A DNA stretch of 64,000 nucleotides from Lactobacillus sp. CBA3605 (GCF_002970915.1 NZ_CP027190.1:1674001-1738000); one strand, 5' to 3'; shown: positions 1 to 7,686, counted from the first letter of the stretch. The notes: generated by a model not told the origin, from the sequence alone. Made by a program: numbers and translations.

Positions 1-2
1 CG

Positions 3-218
3 CGGCTCTGTCGCACGCTATTTGATGACTCTTTTTCGGCAGTAAAAACTCGGATTCGAATGGAAATGGCTGGTCGAATGCTAAGTTTGACGACGAAGGG
101 GATTACGGAAATCAGTTTTGAACTGGGGTATAAGAATGTGACGAGTTTTTACCAAGCTTTTTCGCAGGCTCAAGGGATGACACCGACTCAATTTCGACAA
201 ACTGGTCGTGAAAATTAA
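3..218 (+). CDS. AraC-family transcriptional regulator, C-terminal part
   Basis: Only the last 71 codons lie in the window; the gene enters from the left edge. The translation holds the second helix-turn-helix of an AraC/XylS DNA-binding domain: a basic segment (KTRIRMEMAGRML), ITEISFELGYKNVTSFYQAF and a final GMTPTQFR, which is the classic C-terminal signature of the family. The effector domain is outside the window, so the inducer and target cannot be named. It ends 8 bases before a strong hairpin shared with the convergent LysM gene. Confidence 0.85.
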   Translation, partial: RLCRTLFDDSFSAVKTRIRMEMAGRMLSLTTKGITEISFELGYKNVTSFYQAFSQAQGMTPTQFRQTGREN

Positions 219-225
219 CAGATAA

Positions 226-272
226 AAAGCACATTACCAATCCAAGTTGAACTTGGACCGGTAATGTGCTTT
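226..272. terminator. Bidirectional terminator
   Basis: A 13-bp inverted repeat (aaagcacattacc / ggtaatgtgcttt) encloses a second inner palindrome (tccaagt / acttgga). It sits between the convergent AraC-type and LysM/Apf genes and can stop transcription from both sides. Confidence 0.8.
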
Positions 273-293
273 GCTAAAAGTTGAATTTAAGCT

Positions 294-905
294 TTAGTAC
301 CAACCAGTTGAGAGCCAATGTGACTTAGCTTGCGACCATGAGCCGTATCGTGAACTAACGTAGCTATTAGCAACGCGTTCTTGGTTAGCAGCTGAGTAGT
401 CACCATTTAAGTAAGAAGCACTTAGTTGGTATTTACCAATGTATTGGCCATTACGGGCACCGTATGAACCGCCAGATTCTTTGTTAGCAATCCAAGCTTT
501 AGCAGAACTATCAGAAGAACTCGTGTTACTGCTGGTGTTAGTCGCAGTTGTCGTGGTGCTCTGAGTAGTTGCGGCTGGGGTGCTAGTGCTATGTGTAGTC
601 GTTGTACTTTGACTAGGTGTAGCAGTTGTTGTTGATTGGGTCTGAGTCGTAGTACTTGCGGCTGGTGTAGTGGTAGCAGTCGTCGTATCGTTAACTTCAA
701 GCTTTTGACCAACGAAGATCAAGTTAACGTTGGTTAATTGGTTTGCTTTTTCGATGGCGGCAACGGTCGTATCATTGTCGTTAGCAATTGCTGAGACGGT
801 GTCGCCAGCTTTAACCGTTACGGTTGCGGCTTGAGCGGTGGCGCCAATAGCAAAAAGACCTGATGCGGCTGCTGCAGTAGATAATAAAACATTCTTAATT
901 TTCAT
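294..905 (-). CDS. Secreted LysM protein with Apf/transglycosylase-like C-terminus
   Basis: A 203-residue secreted cell-wall protein. Residues 1-26 are a signal peptide ending AQA. About 28-72 form one LysM peptidoglycan-binding module (VKAGDTVSAIA...NLIFVGQKLEV). About 73-132 form a Ser/Thr-rich linker, and 133-203 match the C-terminal domain of Lactobacillus aggregation-promoting factors and related lytic transglycosylase-like proteins (IANKESGGSYGARNG, GKYQLSASYLNGDYS, ending STGWY). The Glu in NKES is the candidate catalytic residue. It probably binds and remodels the cell wall. The start has a good AGGAG site 13-17 bases upstream. The upstream gap carries repeated TGTAAT boxes. Confidence 0.88.
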   Translation of the reverse strand: MKIKNVLLSTAAAASGLFAIGATAQAATVTVKAGDTVSAIANDNDTTVAAIEKANQLTNVNLIFVGQKLEVNDTTTATTTPAASTTTQTQSTTTATPSQSTTTTHSTSTPAATTQSTTTTATNTSSNTSSSDSSAKAWIANKESGGSYGARNGQYIGKYQLSASYLNGDYSAANQERVANSYVSSRYGSWSQAKSHWLSTGWY

Positions 906-984
906 AAGTAATGGTCACTCCTATTTTTTTAGTCCGAATTTTTGCTTGGCCCCGAAACACATCCCAAGCACTTTATTAACTCAT

Positions 985-1078
985 AGTATAGCCGTCAATT
1001 GTAACAAACGAATAGCAATCATTTTACGAATTGGCCGTGTGTTTGTAATATAAGCCGTTTTTTGTAATCTTTTGTAAT
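985..1078 (-). promoter_or_regulatory. Promoter region with TGTAA repeats (WalR-like boxes)
   Basis: On the minus strand a -10 TATACT (985-990) lies about 80 bases before the LysM/Apf start and has no good -35. Just upstream, read on the plus strand, TGTAAC occurs at 1000-1005 and TGTAAT at 1044-1049, 1063-1068 and 1073-1078. The WalR (YycF) box of Firmicutes is a TGTWAH direct repeat with 5-bp spacing; here the closest pair has a 4-bp spacing. WalR control fits a cell-wall enzyme but is inferred. Confidence 0.45.
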
Positions 1079-1109
1079 ATTAAGGGCTAATCGTGCAATT
1101 AATTTTAGA

Positions 1110-1484
1110 TTAATCAGCTTTCAGCTTGATTAACCAACGTTTTTTTTCAGCTTTACCATTTAATAAGTCGGGATGAGTTAAAACGGCTTGATTGAGTGAT
1201 TTTAAGTGACCACTGACGGGAAGGGTTAATGTTTTGGTTGCTTTAGTGCCAATAATGGTTACTAAGTCATCACCAGCTGCCAAGTGTTGACCAACAGCGG
1301 CATAGGTGACAGCGGTAATGGTCCCCAATTCAGCTTGACCAGCTGCAGTTAAGCCAAGGACTAGCCGTTGCCGTGATTTTAACTGTAACCACAGGTCGCC
1401 ATAAGCCATCAGTTCGTGGCGTTCTTGGTAATCAGTTTTGTACCATAAGTAGACGGTCTTCCAAACGGGTAAATGTTCTGGCAT
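1110..1484 (-). CDS. Orphan GcvH-like lipoyl carrier protein
   Basis: A 124-residue protein resembling glycine cleavage H protein. The fold landmarks are GLTAAGQAELGTITAV, GDDLVTIIGTKATKT, LPVSGHLKSLNQ and a C-terminal RWLIKLKAD. Lys81 in GTKATK aligns with the lipoylated lysine of GcvH (ESVKAAS), so the carrier site seems intact. No gcvT or gcvP lies nearby, so a lipoate relay or another lipoyl-carrier role is more likely than glycine cleavage; that is inference. The start was moved to the ATG at 1484 because GGAGG (complement of 1491-1496) precedes it. A promoter with extended -10 TATACT (1514-1519) and TTGGCT (1536-1541, 16-bp spacer) lies at the end of the preceding gene. Confidence 0.75.
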   Translation of the reverse strand: MPEHLPVWKTVYLWYKTDYQERHELMAYGDLWLQLKSRQRLVLGLTAAGQAELGTITAVTYAAVGQHLAAGDDLVTIIGTKATKTLTLPVSGHLKSLNQAVLTHPDLLNGKAEKKRWLIKLKAD

Positions 1485-1529
1485 GGTGTAACCTCCGATT
1501 TCTAATACGTTTAAGTATAACATGCTTGC

Positions 1530-2444
1530 CTAGTCAGCCAATAAGCGGTTCATCAGTTGCAGATGATGCATTAACATTAATTTTTTGATTGGTCCCAGAC
1601 CGGGAAACTTAGGTTGGTGCGCATAGGCCACTAATTCAGCTAAGGCCGGAGTTGCATTAAGGCCAGTTAAATGTGTTGGCGCCCACGTAATCAACTTAGT
1701 GAGGGCCTCAAAAAACTTTTGCTTTTGACCGCCACGCTGCTCATTACTATCAGAAACAAAATGGTGAATTCGTAAGCAACCAGTCGGCGTCACATAAATC
1801 ACGTGGATGGCAATCGCACGAGCGGGAAAGCCTTTATCGAAGTAAACGCTGCCGACTATCGAATAATCACCAAAGGCTTGATAGCCCAAGGGTAATTGAT
1901 GCCAATTGGCAGGGGCGAAATAGTCATCGGTTAGCTGGGCATAGTCGGCGACATGGGGCCAAAAGGTGAGCGAATCAGTTAACAAAATTGACCGTGAGCC
2001 AGCTATTTGATGGAGGCGGGCTTCATTTGGAATCAAGATACCGGCGACTTGTTTTAAAACTGCCGTACGTTGGTAAGTCTTGAGCAACGGATAGTTGGGC
2101 GCAATCGAGAGGCTCGTCTGACCAGGCGTAGTGGTTAAAAAATCCGCACTAAAATCTGCCGCTAAAATGGCGCTTGGATGATAAAATGGGGCACTGGTGA
2201 GGTCTGGTAAGGGATACAACCTAGTGTGATTCAAGCCGTAAACACTCACTTGGGGGTTGGCAATGACACTAAAGGGTTGTTTCGCTGCTAACAAGACCTG
2301 GACCGTTTGTTGGAGTTCCTTGGAATCGCGAACGGGTTCAATTATAGGAATGATATGCGGGCCCAGCTGCTGGTTTTCACATAGCGCTTTTAAAGCTAGC
2401 AAGTCATACATCCGACCGCGCAGATAAGGATAATAAGTTGTCAT
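1530..2444 (-). CDS. sce7725-like (beta-family) protein
   Basis: A 304-residue protein whose N-terminus (YYPYLRGRMYDLLALKAL), IIPIIEPVRDS and VIANPQVSVYGL follow the pattern I know from the sce7725 / beta-family proteins. Their biochemical role is not established to my knowledge. There is no signal peptide or membrane segment. The ATG overlaps the stop of the upstream nuclease-like gene in an ATGA (2441-2444), indicating translational coupling. sce7725 proteins are often encoded next to a small PD-(D/E)XK-like partner (sce7726), and the gene upstream here also looks like a PD-(D/E)XK protein, though it is not an evident sce7726 sequence. Function unknown; a DNA-processing or defence role is inference from context. 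Confidence 0.65.
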   Translation of the reverse strand: MTTYYPYLRGRMYDLLALKALCENQQLGPHIIPIIEPVRDSKELQQTVQVLLAAKQPFSVIANPQVSVYGLNHTRLYPLPDLTSAPFYHPSAILAADFSADFLTTTPGQTSLSIAPNYPLLKTYQRTAVLKQVAGILIPNEARLHQIAGSRSILLTDSLTFWPHVADYAQLTDDYFAPANWHQLPLGYQAFGDYSIVGSVYFDKGFPARAIAIHVIYVTPTGCLRIHHFVSDSNEQRGGQKQKFFEALTKLITWAPTHLTGLNATPALAELVAYAHQPKFPGLGPIKKLMLMHHLQLMNRLLAD

Positions 2445-3157
2445 AAGCGATCCGCTAAGTTGGGCTGTGTTAAGGCATGCAACTTTAATTGCAGCGCTTG
2501 ATACTCAGAATTCCGAGCATCTAGTTCGGTTTGAAGGGCAGTAACAGCTTCGGTCTGGAGGTCGGTGACGAACCGATCATAGAGATTTTGATCAGGGTGA
2601 TAGATATCGTAGCCGACTTGGGCCCGTTGTTTAAGCGCTTTGAAAAGTTGGTCATCAGAATACAAGGCCAGGCCTTTTTTGACTCGTTTGGCTTTATCGA
2701 CTTCACGAAATAAGGAAGCAATGAAATGACTCGTCAGCGGGCCAGCGTCAACTTGTAATGGTTGATGCTGGGCCTTTTTAGCAATGGTTAAAAAGCCCGG
2801 GGTTGTTAGCGGTGCGGGCGCTAAGTCCAAGGCGCGTTGGTCAAAGGCCCGATAAATGAGGACCCCAATATGCGCCGGAATTTCGGCGGCAACTTCATCG
2901 TAAAGCTTTTTGGGCAGCACGAAATAATTATAGTTACCAATAAAGGATAATTTGGCTTTGGAATGAAAATCAGCTTTGGTCACTTTTAGTTCGTAACAGC
3001 GCCATTCAACCTGCCCATCGGCCAGTTGTTGATAGCTCAAGGTGTCGACAATGCCCTGATCAGCTGGCATTGAAACTTCTTCAACCACGTAGGCCCCTTG
3101 GTCGAGGCAGTAATGGTAAAGGGTGCTTTCTAATTGACGGGTTAATTTAGTTTTCAT
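2441..3157 (-). CDS. PD-(D/E)XK nuclease-like protein
   Basis: A 238-residue protein. The N-terminal half reads like a restriction-endonuclease fold: Glu residues near 25 (VVEEVSMP), an acidic residue in GIVDTLSY, then CYELKVTKADF, which matches the (D/E)-x-K core with a following Lys/Asp. A hydrophobic strand IGVLIY follows. The C-terminal quarter is helical and probably coiled (LQTELDARNSEYQALQLKLHAL). The start at 3157 has GGGAG upstream; a longer frame reaching 3319 lies inside the helicase gene and was rejected. The start overlaps the end of the helicase gene by 11 bases and the stop overlaps the sce7725-like gene. Nuclease activity is predicted from motifs only. Confidence 0.6.
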   Translation of the reverse strand: MKTKLTRQLESTLYHYCLDQGAYVVEEVSMPADQGIVDTLSYQQLADGQVEWRCYELKVTKADFHSKAKLSFIGNYNYFVLPKKLYDEVAAEIPAHIGVLIYRAFDQRALDLAPAPLTTPGFLTIAKKAQHQPLQVDAGPLTSHFIASLFREVDKAKRVKKGLALYSDDQLFKALKQRAQVGYDIYHPDQNLYDRFVTDLQTEAVTALQTELDARNSEYQALQLKLHALTQPNLADRL

Positions 3158-5528
3158 GTGTGTGGTCTCCCTGAGTGGTTTGCCAAAAATTAGCAATCGT
3201 GGCGGTGAGTTGTGGGACAGATTGGATCCGTTGGAAATATTGCCAGTGCGGTGGAAATAGCTCAGTATAGCGCCGGCTGGCAAAGCGTTGATCCAGTAAC
3301 AAAATAATGCCGGTATCATGGCTACTGCGAATCAGTCGTCCCGCTGCTTGCAACACATTATTCATGCCGGGTAGCTGATAAGCGTAGGCAAAGCCGTTAC
3401 CGTTGTTATGGTCATAGTAGTCGCGAATCAGATTCGTTTCGGCACTTAGTCCGGGCAGGCCGACACTAACGATAGCGACCCCAATTAAGCGGTCACCGCG
3501 TAAGTCAATGCCTTCAGAGAAGATGCCACCCAAAACGCAAAAGCCAACTAACGTTTCAGTCGCTTCGGCTTTAAATTGGGCTAAAAAAGTGGTCCGAGCG
3601 GTCGCGTCCATGCCCGTCGTTTGGGCGGTCGTTTGGATGTCCGGGTAAGCTAATTCAAAAGCGGCTTTCAGCTGACTGAGATAACCATATGATGGGAAGA
3701 AAATCAGATAGTTGCCTGTTTTAGCGGTCACTAAGGCATGCAGACTTGCGATAATGGCGGCCTCGCTATGCGCACGTTCATGGTAAGTGGTTTGGACGTA
3801 CTGTGTGACCAGAATTGCTTGATGTTTAGGCGGAAATGGTGAAGGTAATTGATAGGCGAGGCTGTTAGCTTGCCCGCCCAACACGTCTTGATAGTAGGTC
3901 ATAGGTGATAAAGTCGCTGAAAATAAGACGGCACCAGCACCTAGGCTTAGCGATTGGTCTAAAAAATCACTCGGATCGAGGCAAAGTTCCTTAACCGTGA
4001 TATGATGCCCGTCACGGACAAGCCGTGTCTGATAACTACCATCGTATAAATCGCCGATTTTAACAAAAGTGAGACTTGCAAAAAAATAATCACGAACGGC
4101 ATTTAAGAGCTCGGATGGTGATTGCTGTTGAAGCCAATCACTGACGAATTCATTGAAAGTGCGCAACGTCTTTAATAATTTTTCAGGTGGTTCTATCGCA
4201 ATTTGTGAGGTGACGTCATCAGCTAAGAGCACTTTGTTGAGGCGAGTAAAGGACCGTTGCACTTTTTTTAATGCCTGTTGTAAGTCGTCGCTAGCTTGGG
4301 ATTTGTCCGGTAAGGCTAACTTTAATAAAGCCGCGATGGGTTGGTCACTGATGGTCGCTGAATACATATCACGGGCGCGACTAACTAGATTATGGACTTC
4401 GTCGACTAAGAAAAAGGTGTTTTCATCGGACTCACTGAAGAAGCGTTGTAAATAAACTAAGGGATCGAATAGATAGTTGTAGTCACAAATAATGACATCA
4501 CAAAATAGGGCCGCGTCCAGTGAAAATTCAAACGGGTCCAACGTGTGTTTCCTGGCATAAGTTTCAATAACGGGACGAGTCAATTGATCTTCGTGCGTTA
4601 ATAAATCCTTTAAGGCCGGCTTTAGTCGATCGTAGTAGCCCAGCATGAAGGGATTCTCTTCTGGTGGCACGTCGCGTTCTTCTGGAAACTGAATCTGATC
4701 TTTAGCCGTTAAGGTGATGCTTTTTAAGGTTAACCCATCGTGGCTCATTAAAGTCACTGCATCTTCAGCGACGTGGCGCGTGCTTTGCTTGGCTGTTAGA
4801 TAAAATAAGCGTTCGATGGTATCTTCACCTAAAGCCTTAATTGCTGGAAATAGGGTAGAAATAGTTTTACCGGTTCCCGTGGGTGCCTCGACGAAAAGGC
4901 GCTTTTGTAAGCGAATGGCTTTGTAAACAGCGACAGCTAATTCCCGTTGACCCGTCCGATAGGCAGGAAATGGAAAGGGCAGTGACTTGATTGAAGCATT
5001 GCGCTGGTCGCGTAAATCAGCCCGCAAGGTTAGCCAATAGTTGTATTCAGTAATCAACGTTTTAAAGAAGGTCGCCAGTTCAGCGCGGGTCAAGATACGT
5101 TGAGTTTTAGTGATTTTTTCATTAATAACTTGAAAGTAAGTGAGTTGTAATGTGACCTGGTCGATTGCTGGATGGTCTTGTAAGAAGAGGTAGCCATAAA
5201 CTTGAACTTGGCCCCAATATAAATCCCGAGTGTTATCAGTTAAGTCGTCGTAGGCTTGATCGGAAGTTTTGATTTCTTCAATTAGAGTACCAGCATCCGT
5301 GGTCTGAATGCCATCGGCGCGACCTGAAATTAAGTAGTCGGTGCCCGCCATTGTCACAGTTTTTTTAAGATAAACCTCGCTTTGATAATCCACCGATCGA
5401 CTACTTTGCAGTTGCCGATGAATCTTTGCACCAGCGAGGGCGGTGTTTTGACTATTTTTAATTTCGTTCAAGTCGCCTTTACGCAGGACGAACTCAACGA
5501 GTTGACGAATCCCAATTTTAGTCGCCAT
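3147..5528 (-). CDS. DinG/XPD-like helicase with N-terminal PD-(D/E)XK nuclease domain
   Basis: A 793-residue superfamily 2 helicase. Residues about 35-115 carry a Cas4/RecB-type nuclease core: GRADGI near 69-74, EEIKTS near 84-89 and QVQVYGY near 107-112. The helicase part has Walker A APTGTGKT near 215-222, a DEVH box near 376-379, the late motif FSEGIDLRGDRL and motif VI QAAGRLIRS. The XPD/DinG family usually has four iron-sulfur cysteines between motifs Ia and II; here the corresponding stretch (about 276-332, KDQIQFPEERDVPPEENPFMLGYYDR) has none. It likely unwinds and cuts DNA in repair or defence. The ATG at 5528 was chosen for its AAAGG site; the frame could open two codons earlier at TTG. 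Confidence 0.85.
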   Translation of the reverse strand: MATKIGIRQLVEFVLRKGDLNEIKNSQNTALAGAKIHRQLQSSRSVDYQSEVYLKKTVTMAGTDYLISGRADGIQTTDAGTLIEEIKTSDQAYDDLTDNTRDLYWGQVQVYGYLFLQDHPAIDQVTLQLTYFQVINEKITKTQRILTRAELATFFKTLITEYNYWLTLRADLRDQRNASIKSLPFPFPAYRTGQRELAVAVYKAIRLQKRLFVEAPTGTGKTISTLFPAIKALGEDTIERLFYLTAKQSTRHVAEDAVTLMSHDGLTLKSITLTAKDQIQFPEERDVPPEENPFMLGYYDRLKPALKDLLTHEDQLTRPVIETYARKHTLDPFEFSLDAALFCDVIICDYNYLFDPLVYLQRFFSESDENTFFLVDEVHNLVSRARDMYSATISDQPIAALLKLALPDKSQASDDLQQALKKVQRSFTRLNKVLLADDVTSQIAIEPPEKLLKTLRTFNEFVSDWLQQQSPSELLNAVRDYFFASLTFVKIGDLYDGSYQTRLVRDGHHITVKELCLDPSDFLDQSLSLGAGAVLFSATLSPMTYYQDVLGGQANSLAYQLPSPFPPKHQAILVTQYVQTTYHERAHSEAAIIASLHALVTAKTGNYLIFFPSYGYLSQLKAAFELAYPDIQTTAQTTGMDATARTTFLAQFKAEATETLVGFCVLGGIFSEGIDLRGDRLIGVAIVSVGLPGLSAETNLIRDYYDHNNGNGFAYAYQLPGMNNVLQAAGRLIRSSHDTGIILLLDQRFASRRYTELFPPHWQYFQRIQSVPQLTATIANFWQTTQGDHTHEN

Positions 5529-5560
5529 ACGCAACGCCTTTCTGATTTTGATTGGCTTTA

Positions 5561-5589
5561 ATTATAAAACAGACGTTCGCTTTCGGCAA
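5561..5589 (-). promoter_or_regulatory. Promoter of the helicase operon
   Basis: On the minus strand TTGCCG (5584-5589), a 17-bp spacer and TATAAT (5561-5566) lie about 35 bases before the helicase start. A single promoter could drive the three overlapping genes. Confidence 0.6.
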
Positions 5590-5622
5590 GAGTGCGCCAA
5601 AAGGTGGTCAGCCACCGAGCAT

Positions 5623-5673
5623 AGCTACGCCAGACCTCTGATGCGCCCTAGGCATCGGAGGTCTGGCGTAGCT
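5623..5673. repeat. Long hairpin at the edge of a tandem repeat
   Basis: Two 22-base arms (5623-5644 and 5652-5673) pair with one mismatch around a 7-base loop. There is no T-run on either side, so it is not an ordinary terminator. The right arm belongs to the first copy of the 94-bp direct repeat that follows. Confidence 0.75.
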
Positions 5674-5815
5674 AAGCCCAGGTAGTTGCCTTTTGAAGCA
5701 CGTTTCGTCTATCAAAATAGTCAAAGTTCCTCTGATGCGCCCTAGGCATCGGAGGTCTGGCGTAGCTAAGCCCAGGTAGTTGCCTTTTGAAGCACGTTTC
5801 GGCTATCAAAATAGT
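5635..5815. repeat. 94-bp-period tandem direct repeat (two copies)
   Basis: An 87-base unit at 5635-5721 recurs at 5729-5815 with a single difference (T at 5708, G at 5802). Both begin cctctgatgcgccctaggca. The second copy lacks the full left hairpin arm. This fills most of the 380-bp gap between the helicase promoter and the next gene; I see no credible coding frame in it. Confidence 0.9.
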
Positions 5816-5908
5816 AGTCGAGCCTTTAAAAAATACATGAAAGATTATCGCCACCACAAACAGACCTTCATCTAGCGACAAAGGTCTGACTAATTTTAAG
5901 GCATACTC

Positions 5909-6274
5909 TTATTGATACCAACGACTTCGCCGCCGTTTCATGACTTGACCAAGGTTGAAGCCGTAACTCACAATGCCAGCCATGACAACGGTGGCAATGA
6001 TGGCACCTAGCCAAGTGTAAGGTGTGCTGAAGTAAGCGGCATAGCCGGTACATAAGCTAATCAAGCTAATCGTGCTTATTAACAGCCAGAAAGGTGTGGG
6101 CTTAAAGAAGATGAGCCCTGCTAAGAATAAGATTGCGGCTGTTACAGTGGCTTCAACACTTAGGCGGGTACCGAACTGGGTCAGGAGGGCGATGACTAAT
6201 AAGCCAGCGCCCACGACTAATAAGACGGTTGCGAATAAGTTACTGATGCTCCAATGAAAAGGTTGCTTTGCCAT
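5909..6274 (-). CDS. Four-helix integral membrane protein of unknown function
   Basis: A 121-residue protein with about four hydrophobic segments (ISNLFATVLLVVGAGLLVIALL, VTAAILFLAGLIFF, FWLLISTISLISLCTGYAAYF, WLGAIIATVVMAGIVSYGF) and a basic C-terminus (KRRRSRWYQ), so it should sit in the cytoplasmic membrane. I do not recognise the family. The ATG at 6274 was chosen because GAGGGG lies eight bases upstream; the frame extends further but without a site. It stands alone, diverging from ackA. Confidence 0.75.
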   Translation of the reverse strand: MAKQPFHWSISNLFATVLLVVGAGLLVIALLTQFGTRLSVEATVTAAILFLAGLIFFKPTPFWLLISTISLISLCTGYAAYFSTPYTWLGAIIATVVMAGIVSYGFNLGQVMKRRRSRWYQ

Positions 6275-6379
6275 CTCAATCCCCTCGCTTTCGTTAAGGC
6301 TATTATACCGTAGCCGTTGCGGGGGCAAAAATAATATGCGTCAGTAGGTGAACAAAATGGTGCCATTTTCAACGTGCTA

Positions 6380-6413
6380 TTGAAAGCGTATCCATAATTG
6401 GTTACACTAACAG
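6380..6413 (+). promoter_or_regulatory. ackA promoter with overlapping cre box
   Basis: TTGAAA (6380-6385), a 17-bp spacer and TACACT (about 6403-6408) form the promoter. Bases 6380-6394 (TTGAAAGCGTATCCA) match the cre consensus WTGNAANCGNWNNCW at every position. The box covers the -35, which for CcpA usually means repression, whereas Bacillus ackA is activated from a box further upstream. Confidence 0.65.
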
Positions 6414-6449
6414 TATGCACACTTGATGATGGATGGAGGAAATCGCATA

Positions 6450-7658
6450 ATGGCAAAAGTATTAGCAATTAATGCTGGTAGTTCGACTTTGAAATGGAAG
6501 TTGTTTAATTTACCAGCTGAAACGGTCATCGCTTCTGGAATGGTGGACCGGTTAGGCTTACCTAATTCAGTTTTTGAGATTAAAAAGGCGGACGGGGTGA
6601 AGTATTCAGAGACGAAACCCAAGATTGATGTTCATGAAGCCGCCGCCATGGTTTTGACGCGGTTAAAGAGTGACGGCATTCTAGCACATTTGAGTGAAAT
6701 TACTGGGGTCGGTCATCGAATCGTCGCCGGTGGGGAAGAATTCAAAGATTCAGTAATTATTACCCCAACGACGTTAAAACAAATTAAGGCATTATCCGAA
6801 TATGCGCCGTTACACAATCCAACGCAAGCTTATTATATTGAAGTTTTTCAGCAATTATTGCCAAAGACGGTCCAAGTGGCGGTCTTTGACACCTCACTAT
6901 ATGCGACGATGCCGGCAGTAAATTATCTCTATAGTATTCCTTATGACTATTATCAAAAATTTGGTGCGCGTAAATATGGCGCCCACGGAACGAGTCATCG
7001 CTACGTCGCCCATCGCACGGCGGAACTTTTAGACAAGCCGTTAGCTGACTTGAAGCTAATCACGTTGCATTTAGGTTCTGGTGCTTCGATTACGGCCTTC
7101 GATCATGGTAAGGCGGTTGATACGTCGATGGGCTTTACCCCATTGGCAGGAATAACCATGAGTACCCGTTCTGGTGATATTGACGCATCGTTGATCCCTT
7201 ACTTAATGCGTCATTTAGGCATTACGGACGTGCAGGACTTTATTGATATTTTGAATAATAAATCCGGTCTACTAGGGATTTCTGGCTTATCACCAGATAT
7301 GCGAGACTTAGATGAAACTAAACATGACCGGCCACGTTCCGAACTCGCCTTGGAAATTTTTGCCAACCGTGTTGTTAAATACGTGGGGAGTTATATCGCT
7401 GAAATGAATGGCATTGATGCGTTAGTCTTTACGGCTGGTGTTGGTGAAAATTCGTTTGCGATGCGGTCACGTATCTTGAAACAACTGGGTTACTTTGGGA
7501 TTACGGTGGATGAAGAAAAGAATCAAATCCATGGTAAGGAGCAAGTTATCAGTCAGGCTGGTGCGCCAGTTACCGTGATGGTTGTGCCGACGAATGAAGA
7601 ATTAATGATTGTCCGCGATGTCGCACGGTTGACGCATCGGGCGCCCATGCCGCAGTAA
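6450..7658 (+). CDS. ackA: Acetate kinase
   Basis: Acetate kinase (402 residues, normal length) makes ATP from acetyl phosphate and ADP, the last step of acetate formation in the phosphoketolase and phosphotransacetylase routes. The sequence opens with the phosphate-binding signature VLAINAGSSTLKWKL and has GHRIVAGG, the substrate region HGTSHRYV and the ATP motif TLHLGSGASI, then FTAGVGENS near the end. The ATG at 6450 follows GGAGG; the frame opens nine codons earlier without a site. It is a single gene with its own cre-overlapped promoter and a terminator behind it. Confidence 0.97.
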   Translation: MAKVLAINAGSSTLKWKLFNLPAETVIASGMVDRLGLPNSVFEIKKADGVKYSETKPKIDVHEAAAMVLTRLKSDGILAHLSEITGVGHRIVAGGEEFKDSVIITPTTLKQIKALSEYAPLHNPTQAYYIEVFQQLLPKTVQVAVFDTSLYATMPAVNYLYSIPYDYYQKFGARKYGAHGTSHRYVAHRTAELLDKPLADLKLITLHLGSGASITAFDHGKAVDTSMGFTPLAGITMSTRSGDIDASLIPYLMRHLGITDVQDFIDILNNKSGLLGISGLSPDMRDLDETKHDRPRSELALEIFANRVVKYVGSYIAEMNGIDALVFTAGVGENSFAMRSRILKQLGYFGITVDEEKNQIHGKEQVISQAGAPVTVMVVPTNEELMIVRDVARLTHRAPMPQ

Positions 7659-7686
7659 GATGTGTTAAACTTAAAACAGTGTTTTT

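Noticed and set aside
422-712. 96-codon frame within the LysM/Apf gene
   Set aside because: Shadow of the repetitive Ser/Thr-rich linker in another frame.
3158-3319. Upstream extension of the nuclease-like gene
   Set aside because: Lies entirely inside the helicase gene; the ATG at 3157 has its own ribosome site.
5635-5815. CRISPR-like array
   Set aside because: Only two adjacent copies of a long unit without distinct spacers and no cas genes.
5672-5881. 69-codon minus-strand frame in the tandem repeat
   Set aside because: Its length comes from the duplicated unit, the protein repeats itself and no ribosome site is present.
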